64,000 bases of DNA from Fibrella aestuarina BUZ 2 (GTDB lineage: Bacteria > Bacteroidota > Bacteroidia > Cytophagales > Spirosomataceae), in NCBI RefSeq assembly GCF_000331105.1, contig NC_020054.1, forward strand, positions 1,787,698 through 1,851,697, in the 5' to 3' direction. Below the pieces are notes generated by a model. The model saw only the letters and a program-made list of their open reading frames with translations. It had not been told where the DNA came from and searched no databases. A program made the translations under genes and the position numbers. Below, in pieces: positions 17,830 through 25,865 of the stretch (position 1 is its first letter; every line of letters starts with the position of its first letter).

Positions 17830-17969
17830 ACAGGAAGAAGCGCCCCGCGCCCATAAAGTTTTGAACTTTAGTCTGAAAAGGCCACGACGTGCAGCGTCGT
17901 AGCCTTTTCGTTGGCCCAAGGGCTAATCTGGCGGGGCTTAATTCGGCTTCCTCGGGGTAACTTGCACCG
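17830..17969. repeat. nested palindromes in a divergent intergenic region
   Basis: An inner hairpin of GAAAAGGC-x-ACGACG facing CGTCGT-x-GCCTTTTC lies at about 17875-17910. An outer pair of arms, GGAAG...CCCCGC against GCGGGGC...CTTCC, lies near 17832-17848 and 17932-17953. Because both flanking genes start here, it is not an ordinary terminator; it may be a mobile or regulatory palindrome. Confidence 0.6.
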
Positions 17970-18536
17970 ATGAAACGAATCGCCATTTTCGGGTCGCCGG
18001 GTTCGGGAAAAAGCACGCTGGCGCGGAAGCTGTCGGCCCAAACAGGGTTGCCCGTCGTTCACCTGGATAGGTATTATTTCAATCCCGGCTGGGTGATTAC
18101 ATCCGATGCCGTCTTCCGACAAGCCATCACAAGAGCCATAGCCGCCGAGTGCTGGATCACCGACGGCAATTACACGACCGAGTCGCAACTGACGGGCCGG
18201 CTTGACCGCGCCGATACGCTGATTCTGCTGGAGTGTCCGCGGTGGCTGTGCCTGTGGCGGGTCATCCGGCGAATCGTGTCGTATTACGGGCGCGTCCGCC
18301 CCGATCAGGCGCCGGGTTGCCCCGAACGGCTCGACTGGGGTTTTCTGCGCTTTGTCTGGCAATTCCCTACCAAAGTGGAACGTACCCGACAACTGCTGTT
18401 GAGCCTGAGCGATCAGAAACGAGTGTACTTCCTGCGTAACAAGGCCGAGATCGAACAGTTTCTGGCTACTGCCACCACTTCGGAACCGGAGATAGGTAGC
18501 TCTTTATTGCCGCCAGATCGTATCGATCACGCCTAG
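17970..18536 (+). CDS. P-loop kinase-like protein (DNA topology modulation/FlaR-like)
   Basis: A 188-residue nucleoside-kinase-fold ATPase. The P-loop is IFGSPGSGKSTLARKL at residues 6-21, followed by a VVHLDRYYFNPGW segment, an ECWITDGNY motif and LILLECPRWLCLWRVIRRI, the pattern of proteins annotated as topology modulation protein or adenylate kinase-like. The true substrate of this family is not known. The gene ends 33 bases inside the end of the convergent suhB-like gene, so the two 3' ends overlap. It starts at the first ATG, directly before the P-loop strand. Confidence 0.85.
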   Translation: MKRIAIFGSPGSGKSTLARKLSAQTGLPVVHLDRYYFNPGWVITSDAVFRQAITRAIAAECWITDGNYTTESQLTGRLDRADTLILLECPRWLCLWRVIRRIVSYYGRVRPDQAPGCPERLDWGFLRFVWQFPTKVERTRQLLLSLSDQKRVYFLRNKAEIEQFLATATTSEPEIGSSLLPPDRIDHA

Positions 18537-19331
18537 TAGCTCGGGTTGAATGGCGCAACCGGATACGACGTCGCCGCCAAACAGGGTCGTATCGCCGCCG
18601 TTAAAGTCGGTGACGATGCCGCCCGCTTCGCGGACCAGACAGATGCCCGCGGCCATGTCCCAGGGCTTCAAGTTGTATTCGAAAAACGCCTCGAATCGCC
18701 CCGCCGCCACGTAGGCCAGATCAATAGCGGCCGACCCCATGCGGCGCAGGCCGTGGGTGTGTTGCATCAGCTGCTCCAGAATCTGCAAATAGGCCTGCAT
18801 CTGCTCGAAGCGGTAATACGGGAACCCGGTGGCAATGAGGCTGTCGGCCAGCCGTTGCGTGGGTGAAACACGCATGGGTTGTTCGTCCGCGCCGTTCACG
18901 CTCAGCCACGCTCCCTGCCCCTCGACAGCCGAGAAGCATTCGTCGCGGTTGGGGTCATAGACCACACCGGCGATGGGGTGACTGCCCTGCGCCAGCCCGA
19001 TGCTCACCGCATAAATGGGCAGGCCGTGAATGAAGTTGGTCGTGCCGTCGAGCGGGTCGATGATCCAGTTGAGTCCGGTCGGCGTTCCGAGGGTGCGGTC
19101 GGCTTGTTCGGTGGTGCCTTCTTCGGTGATGAAACCCGCCTCGGGCAGCAGCGCGTGCAGCTTCGGCACCAGCATCTTCTCGCACTCCTTATCGACGTAC
19201 GACACCAGGTCGTTCAAGCCTTTGTATTCGATGGCGTCAAGGCTGAATTTCTGGCGCTCAGCCAGCAAAAAGGCACCGGCCTCCCGGGCAATGGCGTTGA
19301 GTCGGGGGCGGAATTGATCGGGAAATGTCAT
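18504..19331 (-). CDS. suhB: inositol-1-monophosphatase family protein
   Basis: A 275-residue Mg-dependent inositol monophosphatase-like phosphatase. The metal-binding residues are visible: Glu70/Glu71 in FITEEGT, the signature WIIDPLDGTTNFIHG with Asp92 and Asp95, and the C-terminal LKPWDMAAGICLVREAGG. Bacterial members act on myo-inositol-1-phosphate, NADP or other small phosphates and some help ribosomal RNA transcription. Its 3' end overlaps the convergent kinase-like gene by 33 bases. Upstream on the same strand, 57 bases away, is the DUF4105 gene. Confidence 0.93.
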   Translation of the reverse strand: MTFPDQFRPRLNAIAREAGAFLLAERQKFSLDAIEYKGLNDLVSYVDKECEKMLVPKLHALLPEAGFITEEGTTEQADRTLGTPTGLNWIIDPLDGTTNFIHGLPIYAVSIGLAQGSHPIAGVVYDPNRDECFSAVEGQGAWLSVNGADEQPMRVSPTQRLADSLIATGFPYYRFEQMQAYLQILEQLMQHTHGLRRMGSAAIDLAYVAAGRFEAFFEYNLKPWDMAAGICLVREAGGIVTDFNGGDTTLFGGDVVSGCAIQPELLGVIDTIWRQ

Positions 19332-19388
19332 TGGAAGGAAAAGAAAAAGCGAAAAGGGGAGTAGGACCTTCGTTGAAGTGACAAGAAA

Positions 19389-20651
19389 CTACACCCGAAC
19401 GACGTCGGCACGGTGGCTGACGTTGCCGGTACGTACCCACGACCGGAACAGCGCCCGCACCAGCAACGTACCCACGAGCAGGGTATCGGCAAAGCCCGGC
19501 GCGTTGAGGAAAAAGAACGATAGCACCAGCAGTGCCGCCGTAATGCGGAAGTATGTACCCGTCTGAAACGGATGCCGTTTGGCCGAGGTTGCCCAGAAAA
19601 TACCGGGCAGGTGCAGGGGCATGAGCCAGAGCAGGGTGGGGTTCCAGGTCGTTACACCGTGGTCGGTGGCAAACCAAAGCAGGAACAGAAACCAGCCCCA
19701 GCCACCAGCAATGCCAAACAGAAGCCGATCGAGCCAGAGGCCAGTCCGCTCGCCCGCCCGGACTCCGGTGTTCCAGTGCCGCCACGTAAACAGAGCCACC
19801 ACGATCAAGACGATCAGGAAGACAAAATCGGGATAGAGTACAATGGGCAGGGTCGGCTTAAACAGCGGTTGGCCGGCAAACAACGTCTGCGTCTGGGTTA
19901 CCAGCGGCACCAACTGCCCGTTGGGCATGCGTACCTGCGCTTTGGCTAGTTCGGCAAACACATTATTGGGCAGGTACATCGCTTCCCAACCCGTGGTCAC
20001 CTTGTCGGAAGGCCGGCCGATGGCGAGGTTCATGCCCAGTCGCTCCCAGGGTTTGGGCGTGAGGTAATCGTTCATCCAGGCGCGGTACGATTTGGTCGGC
20101 TGTTTCACGGTAGGTGCCCAAACCAGACTATCACCCATCGCGTTGGCGATCATGTCGCGGGGCCGCGTGGCGCAGTTGTCGTAGTAAAACTTGTAGCGGT
20201 ACTCGCGGTTCTGCGGCAACAGGTTGGTTTCCAATGCCGTAAATAGCCGTTGCCGCTGTGGTGCCGAGAGGTTTAGCTCCTGCTCGCGGATGCTGCGGTT
20301 GTTTTGCTGGTAATACCAAACCACCTGACTCAGCGTGTGCGATGAGAGGTGATAAGGCAACGTACCCCGCAGAAATTTGATGACGAAATTATCGGCGTTG
20401 TAATCAAAACCGCCGTAGCTGTAATCGCGGTCGATGCCCAGCATCGGGTCGTAAACCCGGATTTCGGTATGGCCAAATACCGACGAAATATCATCCTGCC
20501 CCGGCCCGTACGTGATCAGGCTGACGCGGGCCGATGGCGAGAGCGTTTGGGCCTGTGCCTTCGGCCGGATACCGACGGTTGCCAACACCAGACTCAAGGC
20601 AAAAAGAACGTACCTGACCCGGTTAGTCGTCCTGCTCCTCGTCGTCGTCAT
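19389..20651 (-). CDS. DUF4105 (Lnb N-terminal-like) membrane protein
   Basis: A 420-residue protein with a signal or first helix (VRYVLFALSLVLATVG), an exported DUF4105 domain (about residues 40-260) and four or so C-terminal membrane helices (about 270-415). The domain's conserved-looking spots are SSVFGHTEIRVYDP (His61), YSYGGFDYNADNFVIKFLRG and FYYDNCATRPRDM (Cys160), consistent with a cysteine-hydrolase-like pair, as proposed for this family; function is unproven. ATG 20651 overlaps the end of rsmI by 29 bases; longer starts would overlap it further. It is probably transcribed with rsmI. Confidence 0.82.
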   Translation of the reverse strand: MTTTRSRTTNRVRYVLFALSLVLATVGIRPKAQAQTLSPSARVSLITYGPGQDDISSVFGHTEIRVYDPMLGIDRDYSYGGFDYNADNFVIKFLRGTLPYHLSSHTLSQVVWYYQQNNRSIREQELNLSAPQRQRLFTALETNLLPQNREYRYKFYYDNCATRPRDMIANAMGDSLVWAPTVKQPTKSYRAWMNDYLTPKPWERLGMNLAIGRPSDKVTTGWEAMYLPNNVFAELAKAQVRMPNGQLVPLVTQTQTLFAGQPLFKPTLPIVLYPDFVFLIVLIVVALFTWRHWNTGVRAGERTGLWLDRLLFGIAGGWGWFLFLLWFATDHGVTTWNPTLLWLMPLHLPGIFWATSAKRHPFQTGTYFRITAALLVLSFFFLNAPGFADTLLVGTLLVRALFRSWVRTGNVSHRADVVRV

Positions 20652-21384
20652 TATCGGTATGGCGTTGTTTGTAATAATCATCCCCTTTCTTGTTGCGCTT
20701 CTCCGACCGGCTGGCTTCGGGTTTGCCACCTACGCACACCACGATTTCGCCTTTAATCGGTTTTTCGGCAAAATAAGCCGCAATTTCCGACAAACTGCCC
20801 CGCACGGTCTCTTCAAACAGCTTTGTTAACTCACGCGACACACTGGCGGGCCGGTCGGGACCAAACACCTCGGCAAGTTGCTCAAGCAGTTTCAGCAGTC
20901 GGTGCGGCGATTCGTAGAAAATCATCGTCCGGCTTTCGTTAGCCAACGCCTCAAGGCGCGTCTGACGACCTTTTTTATGGGGCAAAAACCCCTCAAACGT
21001 GAAGCGGTCGTTGGGCAGGCCCGAGTTAACGAGCGCCGGTACGAACGCCGTGGGGCCAGGCAGGCACTCCACAGGTACGTCGAAATCGAGGCATTCGCGC
21101 ACCAGCAGAAAACCGGGATCGGAGATGGCGGGCGTGCCGGCATCCGACACCAGCGCCAGGGTCTTGCCTTGCTTCAACTGCGCGATAATCTTCTGAATGC
21201 TACCGTGCTCGTTAAACATGTGGTAGCTGTGCAGCGGCTTGTTGATGCCCAGGTGCTTCAGCAGGAAGCCCGTCGTGCGGGTGTCCTCGGCCAGAATCCC
21301 ATCCACGCTTTGCAGCACCTTAATGGCCCGCAACGTGATGTCGTCCAGATTGCCGATAGGCGTAGGAACGAGGTAAAGTTTCAT
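20623..21384 (-). CDS. rsmI: 16S rRNA 2'-O-ribose methyltransferase RsmI
   Basis: A 253-residue SAM-dependent methyltransferase that modifies C1402 of 16S rRNA. The family signature is strong: LYLVPTPIGNLDDITLRAI at the N-terminus, ILAEDTRTTGFLLKHL, LVSDAGTPAISDPGFLLVREC and FEGFLPHKKGRQTRLEAL. The tail ends in an unusual Asp/Glu-rich run (HTDNDDDEEQDD). ATG 21384 is chosen over a TTG two codons upstream. Its start lies beside repeat copy C and its end overlaps the next gene. Confidence 0.96.
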   Translation of the reverse strand: MKLYLVPTPIGNLDDITLRAIKVLQSVDGILAEDTRTTGFLLKHLGINKPLHSYHMFNEHGSIQKIIAQLKQGKTLALVSDAGTPAISDPGFLLVRECLDFDVPVECLPGPTAFVPALVNSGLPNDRFTFEGFLPHKKGRQTRLEALANESRTMIFYESPHRLLKLLEQLAEVFGPDRPASVSRELTKLFEETVRGSLSEIAAYFAEKPIKGEIVVCVGGKPEASRSEKRNKKGDDYYKQRHTDNDDDEEQDD

Positions 21385-21392
21385 GAACAAAG

Positions 21393-21485
21393 AATGTATA
21401 ATGAATAATGCATGATGTACAATGGGGATGCATCAGCGGTACGCCATCTAACCCATTATACATCGTACATTATTCATTATACATT
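21393..21485. repeat. TATAATG-type intergenic inverted repeat, copy C
   Basis: Arms 21393-21426 and 21452-21485 match at about 31 of 34 positions, with a loop of about 25 bases containing GATGCATCAGCGGTACG. It fills the gap between rsmI and the pterin dehydratase gene, and the last residues of that enzyme (MYNE) and its stop codon are encoded by the right arm. Confidence 0.9.
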
Positions 21486-21706
21486 GAGTTTATCGCCTTC
21501 GCCAGCGCCCGGTCTTTGTCGGTGACGGTGTTACCGGCGTCGTGGGTCGTGAGTTCGATGGTGACTTGGTTGTAGACGTTAGTCCAGAAGGGGTGATGGT
21601 CCATCTTCTCGGCGATCAGCGCCACCCGCGTCATGAAGGCAAAGGCCTCCGTAAAATCGGCAAACGTAAACTGCCGAACGAGCTTATTATCGGTTTCCTG
21701 CCACAT
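21470..21706 (-). CDS. phhB: pterin-4a-carbinolamine dehydratase
   Basis: A 78-residue enzyme that dehydrates 4a-hydroxytetrahydrobiopterin during pterin recycling. The small PCD fold is recognisable from [60 protein letters not shown], including the EKxxHHP active-site motif. Length is slightly shorter than the usual 95-115 residues at the N-terminus, as in several Bacteroidota. Its last four residues and stop come from the right arm of repeat copy C. No aromatic amino acid hydroxylase is in the window. Confidence 0.93.
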   Translation of the reverse strand: MWQETDNKLVRQFTFADFTEAFAFMTRVALIAEKMDHHPFWTNVYNQVTIELTTHDAGNTVTDKDRALAKAINSMYNE

Positions 21707-21713
21707 AAGTTGG

Positions 21714-21819
21714 GGTCATTTGCTGCGCGTCATTCATGGTCATTGACAGTCATTTATTGCTAATTGAGACAAACAATAAATGACTGTCAATGACCATGAA
21801 TGACGCGCAGCAAATGACC
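21714..21819. repeat. 46-bp perfect inverted repeat with GTCATT units
   Basis: Two 46-base arms, 21714-21759 and 21774-21819, are exact reverse complements around a 14-base loop. Inside each arm GTCATT recurs about every 10 bases. It fills the gap between the ABC permease stop (21823) and the pterin dehydratase start (21706). It is far longer than a normal terminator stem and lacks a T-run. Confidence 0.95.
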
Positions 21820-21822
21820 AAT

Positions 21823-23148
21823 TTACGCTTTATAAAAAATCCACTTCGAGAGTTCTTTGTAGGTCGGTTTCTTGCCGTACATCAGGATGCCGACGCGGTA
21901 GATGCGGGCGGCGAGCCAGGTAGTGGCCAGAAAACCTGCTACGAGCAGTGCCATCGATAGGACAAGCTGCCAGACCGGTACGCCAAACGGAATGCGCACC
22001 ATCATGATGATGGGCGACGTAAACGGGATCATCGACATCCAGAACGCCAGCGGGCCGTCGGGATCGCGAACGATAAACTGCGCCAGCGCAATCGACGCGA
22101 TAATCGGGATCGTGATCGGGAACATGAACTGCTGCGTCTCGGTCTCGCTGTCGACAGCCGCCCCAATCGCCCCGAACAGCGAACTGTAGAGCAGGTAGCC
22201 GCCCAGGAAGTAGAAGATAAAGCAGAACACAATCAGCGGCACGTTGAGTGTGTCGAGGGCGGCGGTCAGTTCGGCAACGGGGTTCTTGCTGTTTTCCATT
22301 TTGCGCTGCACGTCGGCCTGTCCCGGCCCCATCGCCATCGATGTGCGGGCTTTGGCGGCGTCGCGGGTGTATTTAGCCCCCAGAATGGCCGTGCCCGCCG
22401 AAATCACACCGATGGTGAGCAAAATCCAGAGCAGAAACTGCGTAAGACCGACCAATCCAACGCCCACAATCTTGCCCATCATAAGCTGAAACGGCTTCAC
22501 CGATGAGATAATGACCTCGATGATGCGGTTGGTCTTTTCCTCCAGCACGCCCCGCATCACCTGGGCGCCGTAGATAAACACCGAGAGGTAAATCAGGAAG
22601 GCGCAGAAACCGCCAATGACCGTGGTGATGATCGAATTCGTGTTTTTTTCGCCCTGATCGCTCAGGTTGATCGTCGTGGCGTCGACATTCACCTTGGCGT
22701 CTTCGATGACCTGTTGCGTAATACCCGCCGCGCTGAGCTTGATCCGCTCGATCCGCTTCGAAATAGCCGATTCGATGTTCGATTGCATACTCAGGCTGAC
22801 GCTCTTGTTCGAAAAGATCTGCACCGTCTTGGGCTGCTCGATCACGTCGGCGGGAATGACCACCAGGGCGTCGTACCCTTTGTTGGCCAGGCTGGCTTTG
22901 GCGCTGGCGAGCGATTCGGTGGGGTACACGTAGGCCGTTTCGTCGTTGTTCTTGAACTGCCCTTTAAACTGCCCGTTCTGGTCGACGATGGCCACTTTTT
23001 TCTGCGAAATCGAGCCGACCGCTGCCCAGCCAATCGCCCCGTAGAAGGCCGCCATCAGCAGCGGTGCCAGCAGGGTCATGACGATAAACGATTTCTTCCG
23101 GACGCGAACCAGATACTCGCGCTTGATGATCGTAAGGATAATGTTCAT
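21823..23148 (-). CDS. ABC-2 type transporter permease, NatB-like
   Basis: A 441-residue membrane protein of the ABC-2 exporter class. It has an N-terminal helix (SFIVMTLLAPLLMAAFYGAIGW), a periplasmic domain of about 150 residues, and a cluster of five or six helices in the second half. The opening MNIILTIIKREYLVRVRKKSF is typical of NatB-like sodium or drug exporters. It is the partner of the ATPase encoded 15 bases upstream on the same strand; together they would form the exporter. The substrate is not evident. Its 3' end lies 4 bases from the 46-bp inverted repeat. Confidence 0.9.
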   Translation of the reverse strand: MNIILTIIKREYLVRVRKKSFIVMTLLAPLLMAAFYGAIGWAAVGSISQKKVAIVDQNGQFKGQFKNNDETAYVYPTESLASAKASLANKGYDALVVIPADVIEQPKTVQIFSNKSVSLSMQSNIESAISKRIERIKLSAAGITQQVIEDAKVNVDATTINLSDQGEKNTNSIITTVIGGFCAFLIYLSVFIYGAQVMRGVLEEKTNRIIEVIISSVKPFQLMMGKIVGVGLVGLTQFLLWILLTIGVISAGTAILGAKYTRDAAKARTSMAMGPGQADVQRKMENSKNPVAELTAALDTLNVPLIVFCFIFYFLGGYLLYSSLFGAIGAAVDSETETQQFMFPITIPIIASIALAQFIVRDPDGPLAFWMSMIPFTSPIIMMVRIPFGVPVWQLVLSMALLVAGFLATTWLAARIYRVGILMYGKKPTYKELSKWIFYKA

Positions 23149-23163
23149 AGACGGTTAGTTTGG

Positions 23164-24078
23164 TCAGGTGGTTGGCACCTCGCCGACGGCTTTGATAAAG
23201 ATGTCGTTCATGCTGGGAATATTTTCGCCGAAGCTACGTACCTGTACCCGGTCGAGTAGCAGGCGGATCAGGTCGTTGACCGATGCATCGGGCGGAATCT
23301 TGATGTCGACGCGGCTAAACCCATCGTCGGTCTGGCCAGCGGGCACTGCCGCGAAGGCAGGGGGTAGCTCGCCCAGATTGCCCTGGTATTCAAACCGGTA
23401 CGTATGCGTTTTGAACTGATTCTTGATGGCCAGTTTGGGGCCGTCGAGCACTTTCTTCGAGCGGTGAATCAAAGCGATGTGGTCGCAGAGTTCTTCCACC
23501 GTATCCATGCGGTGCGTCGAGAAGATAATCGTGGTGCCCTGCTGCTTCAACTCCAGGATTTCGTCGCGGATCAGGTTGGCGTTGATGGGGTCGAAACCCG
23601 AAAAAGGTTCGTCCAGAATCAGCAGGTCGGGCTGATGCAGCACCGTCGCCACAAACTGCACTTTCTGCTGCATACCTTTCGAGAGATCTTCGACGCTCTT
23701 GCTCCACCAGGTCTTGATATCGAACTTCTCAAACCAGATTTTGAGCTTGTCCATCGCCTCCCGCTCGCTCAGCCCCTTCAGCTTGGCCAGGTAGAGCAAC
23801 TGCTCGCCTACCTTCATCTTTTTGTACAGACCACGCTCTTCGGGCAGGTAGCCGATGCGCCGAATGTGCTCTGGGCCAAGGGCTTTGCCGTCGAATAGGA
23901 CTTCGCCGCCATCGGGGCCGGTAATCTGGTTGATGATGCGGATGAGCGATGTTTTGCCCGCGCCGTTGGGGCCTAATAGCCCGAAAATCTGTCCTTTAGG
24001 GATACTAACGCTGACATCGTCAAGCGCCCGGTGTTCGGCGTACTGTTTAGTAATATGGCGGGTTTCCAGGATCGTCAT
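23164..24078 (-). CDS. ABC transporter ATP-binding protein, NatA-like
   Basis: A 304-residue ATPase for the adjacent ABC-2 permease. Walker A is LLGPNGAGKTS (residues 34-44), the signature motif is LSKGMQQKVQF, and Walker B with the catalytic Glu is LLILDEPFSGFDP; an H-loop STHRMDTVEEL follows. The C-terminal 85 residues form the extra domain seen in NatA/CcmA-like exporter ATPases. The gene leads a two-gene operon with the permease 15 bases downstream. A long inverted repeat separates it from the RDD gene upstream. Confidence 0.94.
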   Translation of the reverse strand: MTILETRHITKQYAEHRALDDVSVSIPKGQIFGLLGPNGAGKTSLIRIINQITGPDGGEVLFDGKALGPEHIRRIGYLPEERGLYKKMKVGEQLLYLAKLKGLSEREAMDKLKIWFEKFDIKTWWSKSVEDLSKGMQQKVQFVATVLHQPDLLILDEPFSGFDPINANLIRDEILELKQQGTTIIFSTHRMDTVEELCDHIALIHRSKKVLDGPKLAIKNQFKTHTYRFEYQGNLGELPPAFAAVPAGQTDDGFSRVDIKIPPDASVNDLIRLLLDRVQVRSFGENIPSMNDIFIKAVGEVPTT

Positions 24079-24172
24079 ACAGCCATGGTTCGGTTAATAA
24101 CCAAAGATACACCGGCTGGGGCAGTCCCCGCTGTGGCAAAGGGGAGAATGGGCTTTTTCATCCACCATCGGC

Positions 24173-24266
24173 AAAAAGAAAGCACAACGCCCAACGGATA
24201 AAGTTGGCCGACGCAAACGAGGCTCGCATCGGTTACTTTGCCCGTTGGGCGTTGTGCTTTCTTTTT
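24173..24266 (-). terminator. long perfect stem-loop between the RDD gene and the ABC operon
   Basis: Perfect 25-base arms (24173-24197 and 24242-24266) begin with A-rich and end with T-rich sequence, so the stem reads as a bidirectional terminator. The 44-base loop holds a further weak stem. It lies 16 bases after the RDD stop and insulates the ABC operon. Confidence 0.75.
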
Positions 24267-24281
24267 ATAGAAACGGACCGG

Positions 24282-24698
24282 CTAGGCTTTCACGACAATC
24301 GTTTTGGCCCACTCGTCGCCAAACCGTTTCGAGTTGTCGCGGAAGATCACGAGCGCATCGACCAGGTTGAGTAGCGGAATGATTTGCGGGATGGCCCGGA
24401 CCACGCCCGTGCCGTAGTCGCCCATGATGCTGGCACCGGTATCTTCCTTAATGACCTTAATGCCCATCAGTTTTTTGCCAACACTTTGCCCGTTCAGGAA
24501 AGGCAGGCTGTCGCGGGTCAGGAGGTAAGCGATGTAAACAAGATACCCCAGAGTTGCCAGCTTATACGATATGAACGAAAGCACGAGCAGCGGAACGTAC
24601 CCAACGAGGCCATCGATAAAAATAGCAACGAAGCGAATAATGGGGCTGGCTTTTTCGCGGGAAAGGACAGATGGTGACGAATACGAAACAGGTTCCAT
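24282..24698 (-). CDS. RDD-family membrane protein
   Basis: A 138-residue integral membrane protein with the RDD domain: ASPIIRFVAIFIDGLVGYVPLLVLSF with the Arg and Asp of the name, a second helix, then NGQSVGKKLMGIKVIKEDTG, the family's central motif. A last hydrophobic segment (GVVRAIPQIIPLLNLVDALVIF) completes three or four helices. RDD proteins have been linked to ion transport or stress in a few cases, but the general role is unknown. A palindrome ATAACTTG/CAAGTTAT at 24726-24747 lies 28 bases upstream of the ATG. Confidence 0.88.
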   Translation of the reverse strand: MEPVSYSSPSVLSREKASPIIRFVAIFIDGLVGYVPLLVLSFISYKLATLGYLVYIAYLLTRDSLPFLNGQSVGKKLMGIKVIKEDTGASIMGDYGTGVVRAIPQIIPLLNLVDALVIFRDNSKRFGDEWAKTIVVKA

Positions 24699-24725
24699 GG
24701 AAGCGGAGAACGTTTAGGTTTATGA

Positions 24726-24747
24726 ATAACTTGCGTGAACAAGTTAT
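24726..24747. promoter_or_regulatory. palindrome upstream of the RDD gene
   Basis: ATAACTTG (24726-24733) and CAAGTTAT (24740-24747) form a perfect 8-6-8 dyad just upstream of the RDD start. It may be an operator; no linked regulator gene is known. Confidence 0.35.
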
Positions 24748-24784
24748 CAACCTTCCAGACCGTAGACAATAGCTATCCGAGTTT

Positions 24785-25228
24785 TTATTTTAAACGGCTA
24801 AATGTCTGTTTATAAATGGGTTTTCGGTAGACAAACTGCGCCCACATCAGCGGGTACATCAGGTAATCAAACAGGCGATTGGGCGTCTGGTAGGTGATTT
24901 CGTCGGCGATCACGGTGCCGCTGCCTTGCCGGATCAGGCGGTGCTTGTGGTGCCAGGCGCGCAGGAAGAAAGGGAGCTTCACCCCCTGATCGACGAAGTA
25001 GATTTCGTCGGGCGTGGTTTGCTGGTCGACGATGTCGCTGGTCCAGGTTTGTTTGAAGAGCAGAAAATTCAGTTCAAGCGATACCACGTCGCCGGTGAGG
25101 CAGCCGTCGAAGCGCAGTACCCTGACGGGCGGAAAGGGTGGGCTGAGCCGATCAAACAGGGCGCGGTTGAACCCGGCCCAAACTCGGTCGATGGGTTGAT
25201 CGACGGCAGTACGAATGGTGATTGTCAT
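24785..25228 (-). CDS. SRPBCC (START-like) family protein
   Basis: A 147-residue protein with the SRPBCC/polyketide-cyclase-like ligand-binding fold. It begins MTITIRTAVDQPIDRVWAGFNRALFDRLSPPFPPVRVLRF, and later has YFVDQGVKLPFFLRAWHHKHRLI and VIADEITYQTPNRLFDYLMYPLMWAQFVYRK, all matching the small cytoplasmic proteins of this class in Bacteroidota. These bind hydrophobic ligands; a specific function is not known. It is divergent from the DUF2147 gene by about 100 bases. Confidence 0.8.
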   Translation of the reverse strand: MTITIRTAVDQPIDRVWAGFNRALFDRLSPPFPPVRVLRFDGCLTGDVVSLELNFLLFKQTWTSDIVDQQTTPDEIYFVDQGVKLPFFLRAWHHKHRLIRQGSGTVIADEITYQTPNRLFDYLMYPLMWAQFVYRKPIYKQTFSRLK

Positions 25229-25279
25229 CCTAATCTCGTTCTAATTAATCCTTGCGGTGTGAATCTTGTCTTAGTGCTG

Positions 25280-25287
25280 TATCTTTG
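25280..25287 (+). promoter_or_regulatory. -7 promoter element (TATCTTTG) of the DUF2147 gene
   Basis: TATCTTTG matches TAnnTTTG and lies 44 bases upstream of the ATG at 25331, giving a short leader. TTG triplets upstream are not at the ideal -33 spacing. Confidence 0.55.
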
Positions 25288-25330
25288 CTTTCTTGTTAAA
25301 ATCATATTTAAACCAACCATTACACAACGC

Positions 25331-25780
25331 ATGAACGGCAAGCGCTTCATCTTACCCTTACTGCTGGTTACCTTCCTGACCACGGCTTTCAAATCGGCTG
25401 AGAATCCCGATGCCGTGCTGGGTACGTGGCTCAACGGCACTAAGAAAGGCCACATTCAGATTTACAAACAAGCCAACAAATATTACGGCAAGCTGATCTG
25501 GCTGTCGGAGCCCAACGACCCCGCCACCGGAAAGCCTAAAGTTGACTCGAAAAACCCCGATGGCAAACTAAAAAGCCGTCCCCTGCTTAATCTGAACATT
25601 ATGCAGGACTTTGTGTTCGACGGCGACGACCAGTGGGAAGATGGGAAAATCTACAATCCCGAAGACGGCAAAACGTATAGCTGCTACATGAAACTCAATG
25701 ACCCTAACTCGCTCTATGTGCGTGGGTACGTGGGGATTCGGGCCATCGGTAAAACGCAGACCTGGACACGAATCAAGTAG
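25331..25780 (+). CDS. DUF2147 secreted protein
   Basis: A 149-residue exported protein: signal peptide (MNGKRFILPLLLVTFLTTAFK), then one DUF2147 domain with AVLGTWLNGTKKGHIQIYKQANKYYGKLIWL, LLNLNIMQDFVFDGDDQWEDGKIYNPEDGKTYSCYMKLND and a final VRGYVGIRAIGKTQTWTR. The domain is a small calycin-like beta-barrel common in Bacteroidota and Proteobacteria; its ligand is unknown. ATG 25331 is chosen because it opens the signal peptide and sits at the right distance from the promoter element. A strong terminator follows. Confidence 0.88.
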   Translation: MNGKRFILPLLLVTFLTTAFKSAENPDAVLGTWLNGTKKGHIQIYKQANKYYGKLIWLSEPNDPATGKPKVDSKNPDGKLKSRPLLNLNIMQDFVFDGDDQWEDGKIYNPEDGKTYSCYMKLNDPNSLYVRGYVGIRAIGKTQTWTRIK

Positions 25781-25796
25781 GCCCATTCAGCTCATA

Positions 25797-25852
25797 AAAA
25801 CCAGAAAGGCCCACAACGAGAATAATGCTCCGTTGTGGGCCTTTCTGGTTTT
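25797..25852. terminator. bidirectional intrinsic terminator
   Basis: A perfect 22-base stem (25797-25818 and 25831-25852) flanked by A4 and T4 tracts, loop 12. It serves the convergent DUF2147 gene and the AhpD-like gene run. Confidence 0.93.
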
Positions 25853-25865
25853 AAGCGATAAGCAA

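Noticed and set aside
21393..21819. Possible CRISPR-like or tandem-repeat array
   Set aside because: Repeats are inverted arms with internal short units, without regular repeat-spacer order and without cas genes nearby.
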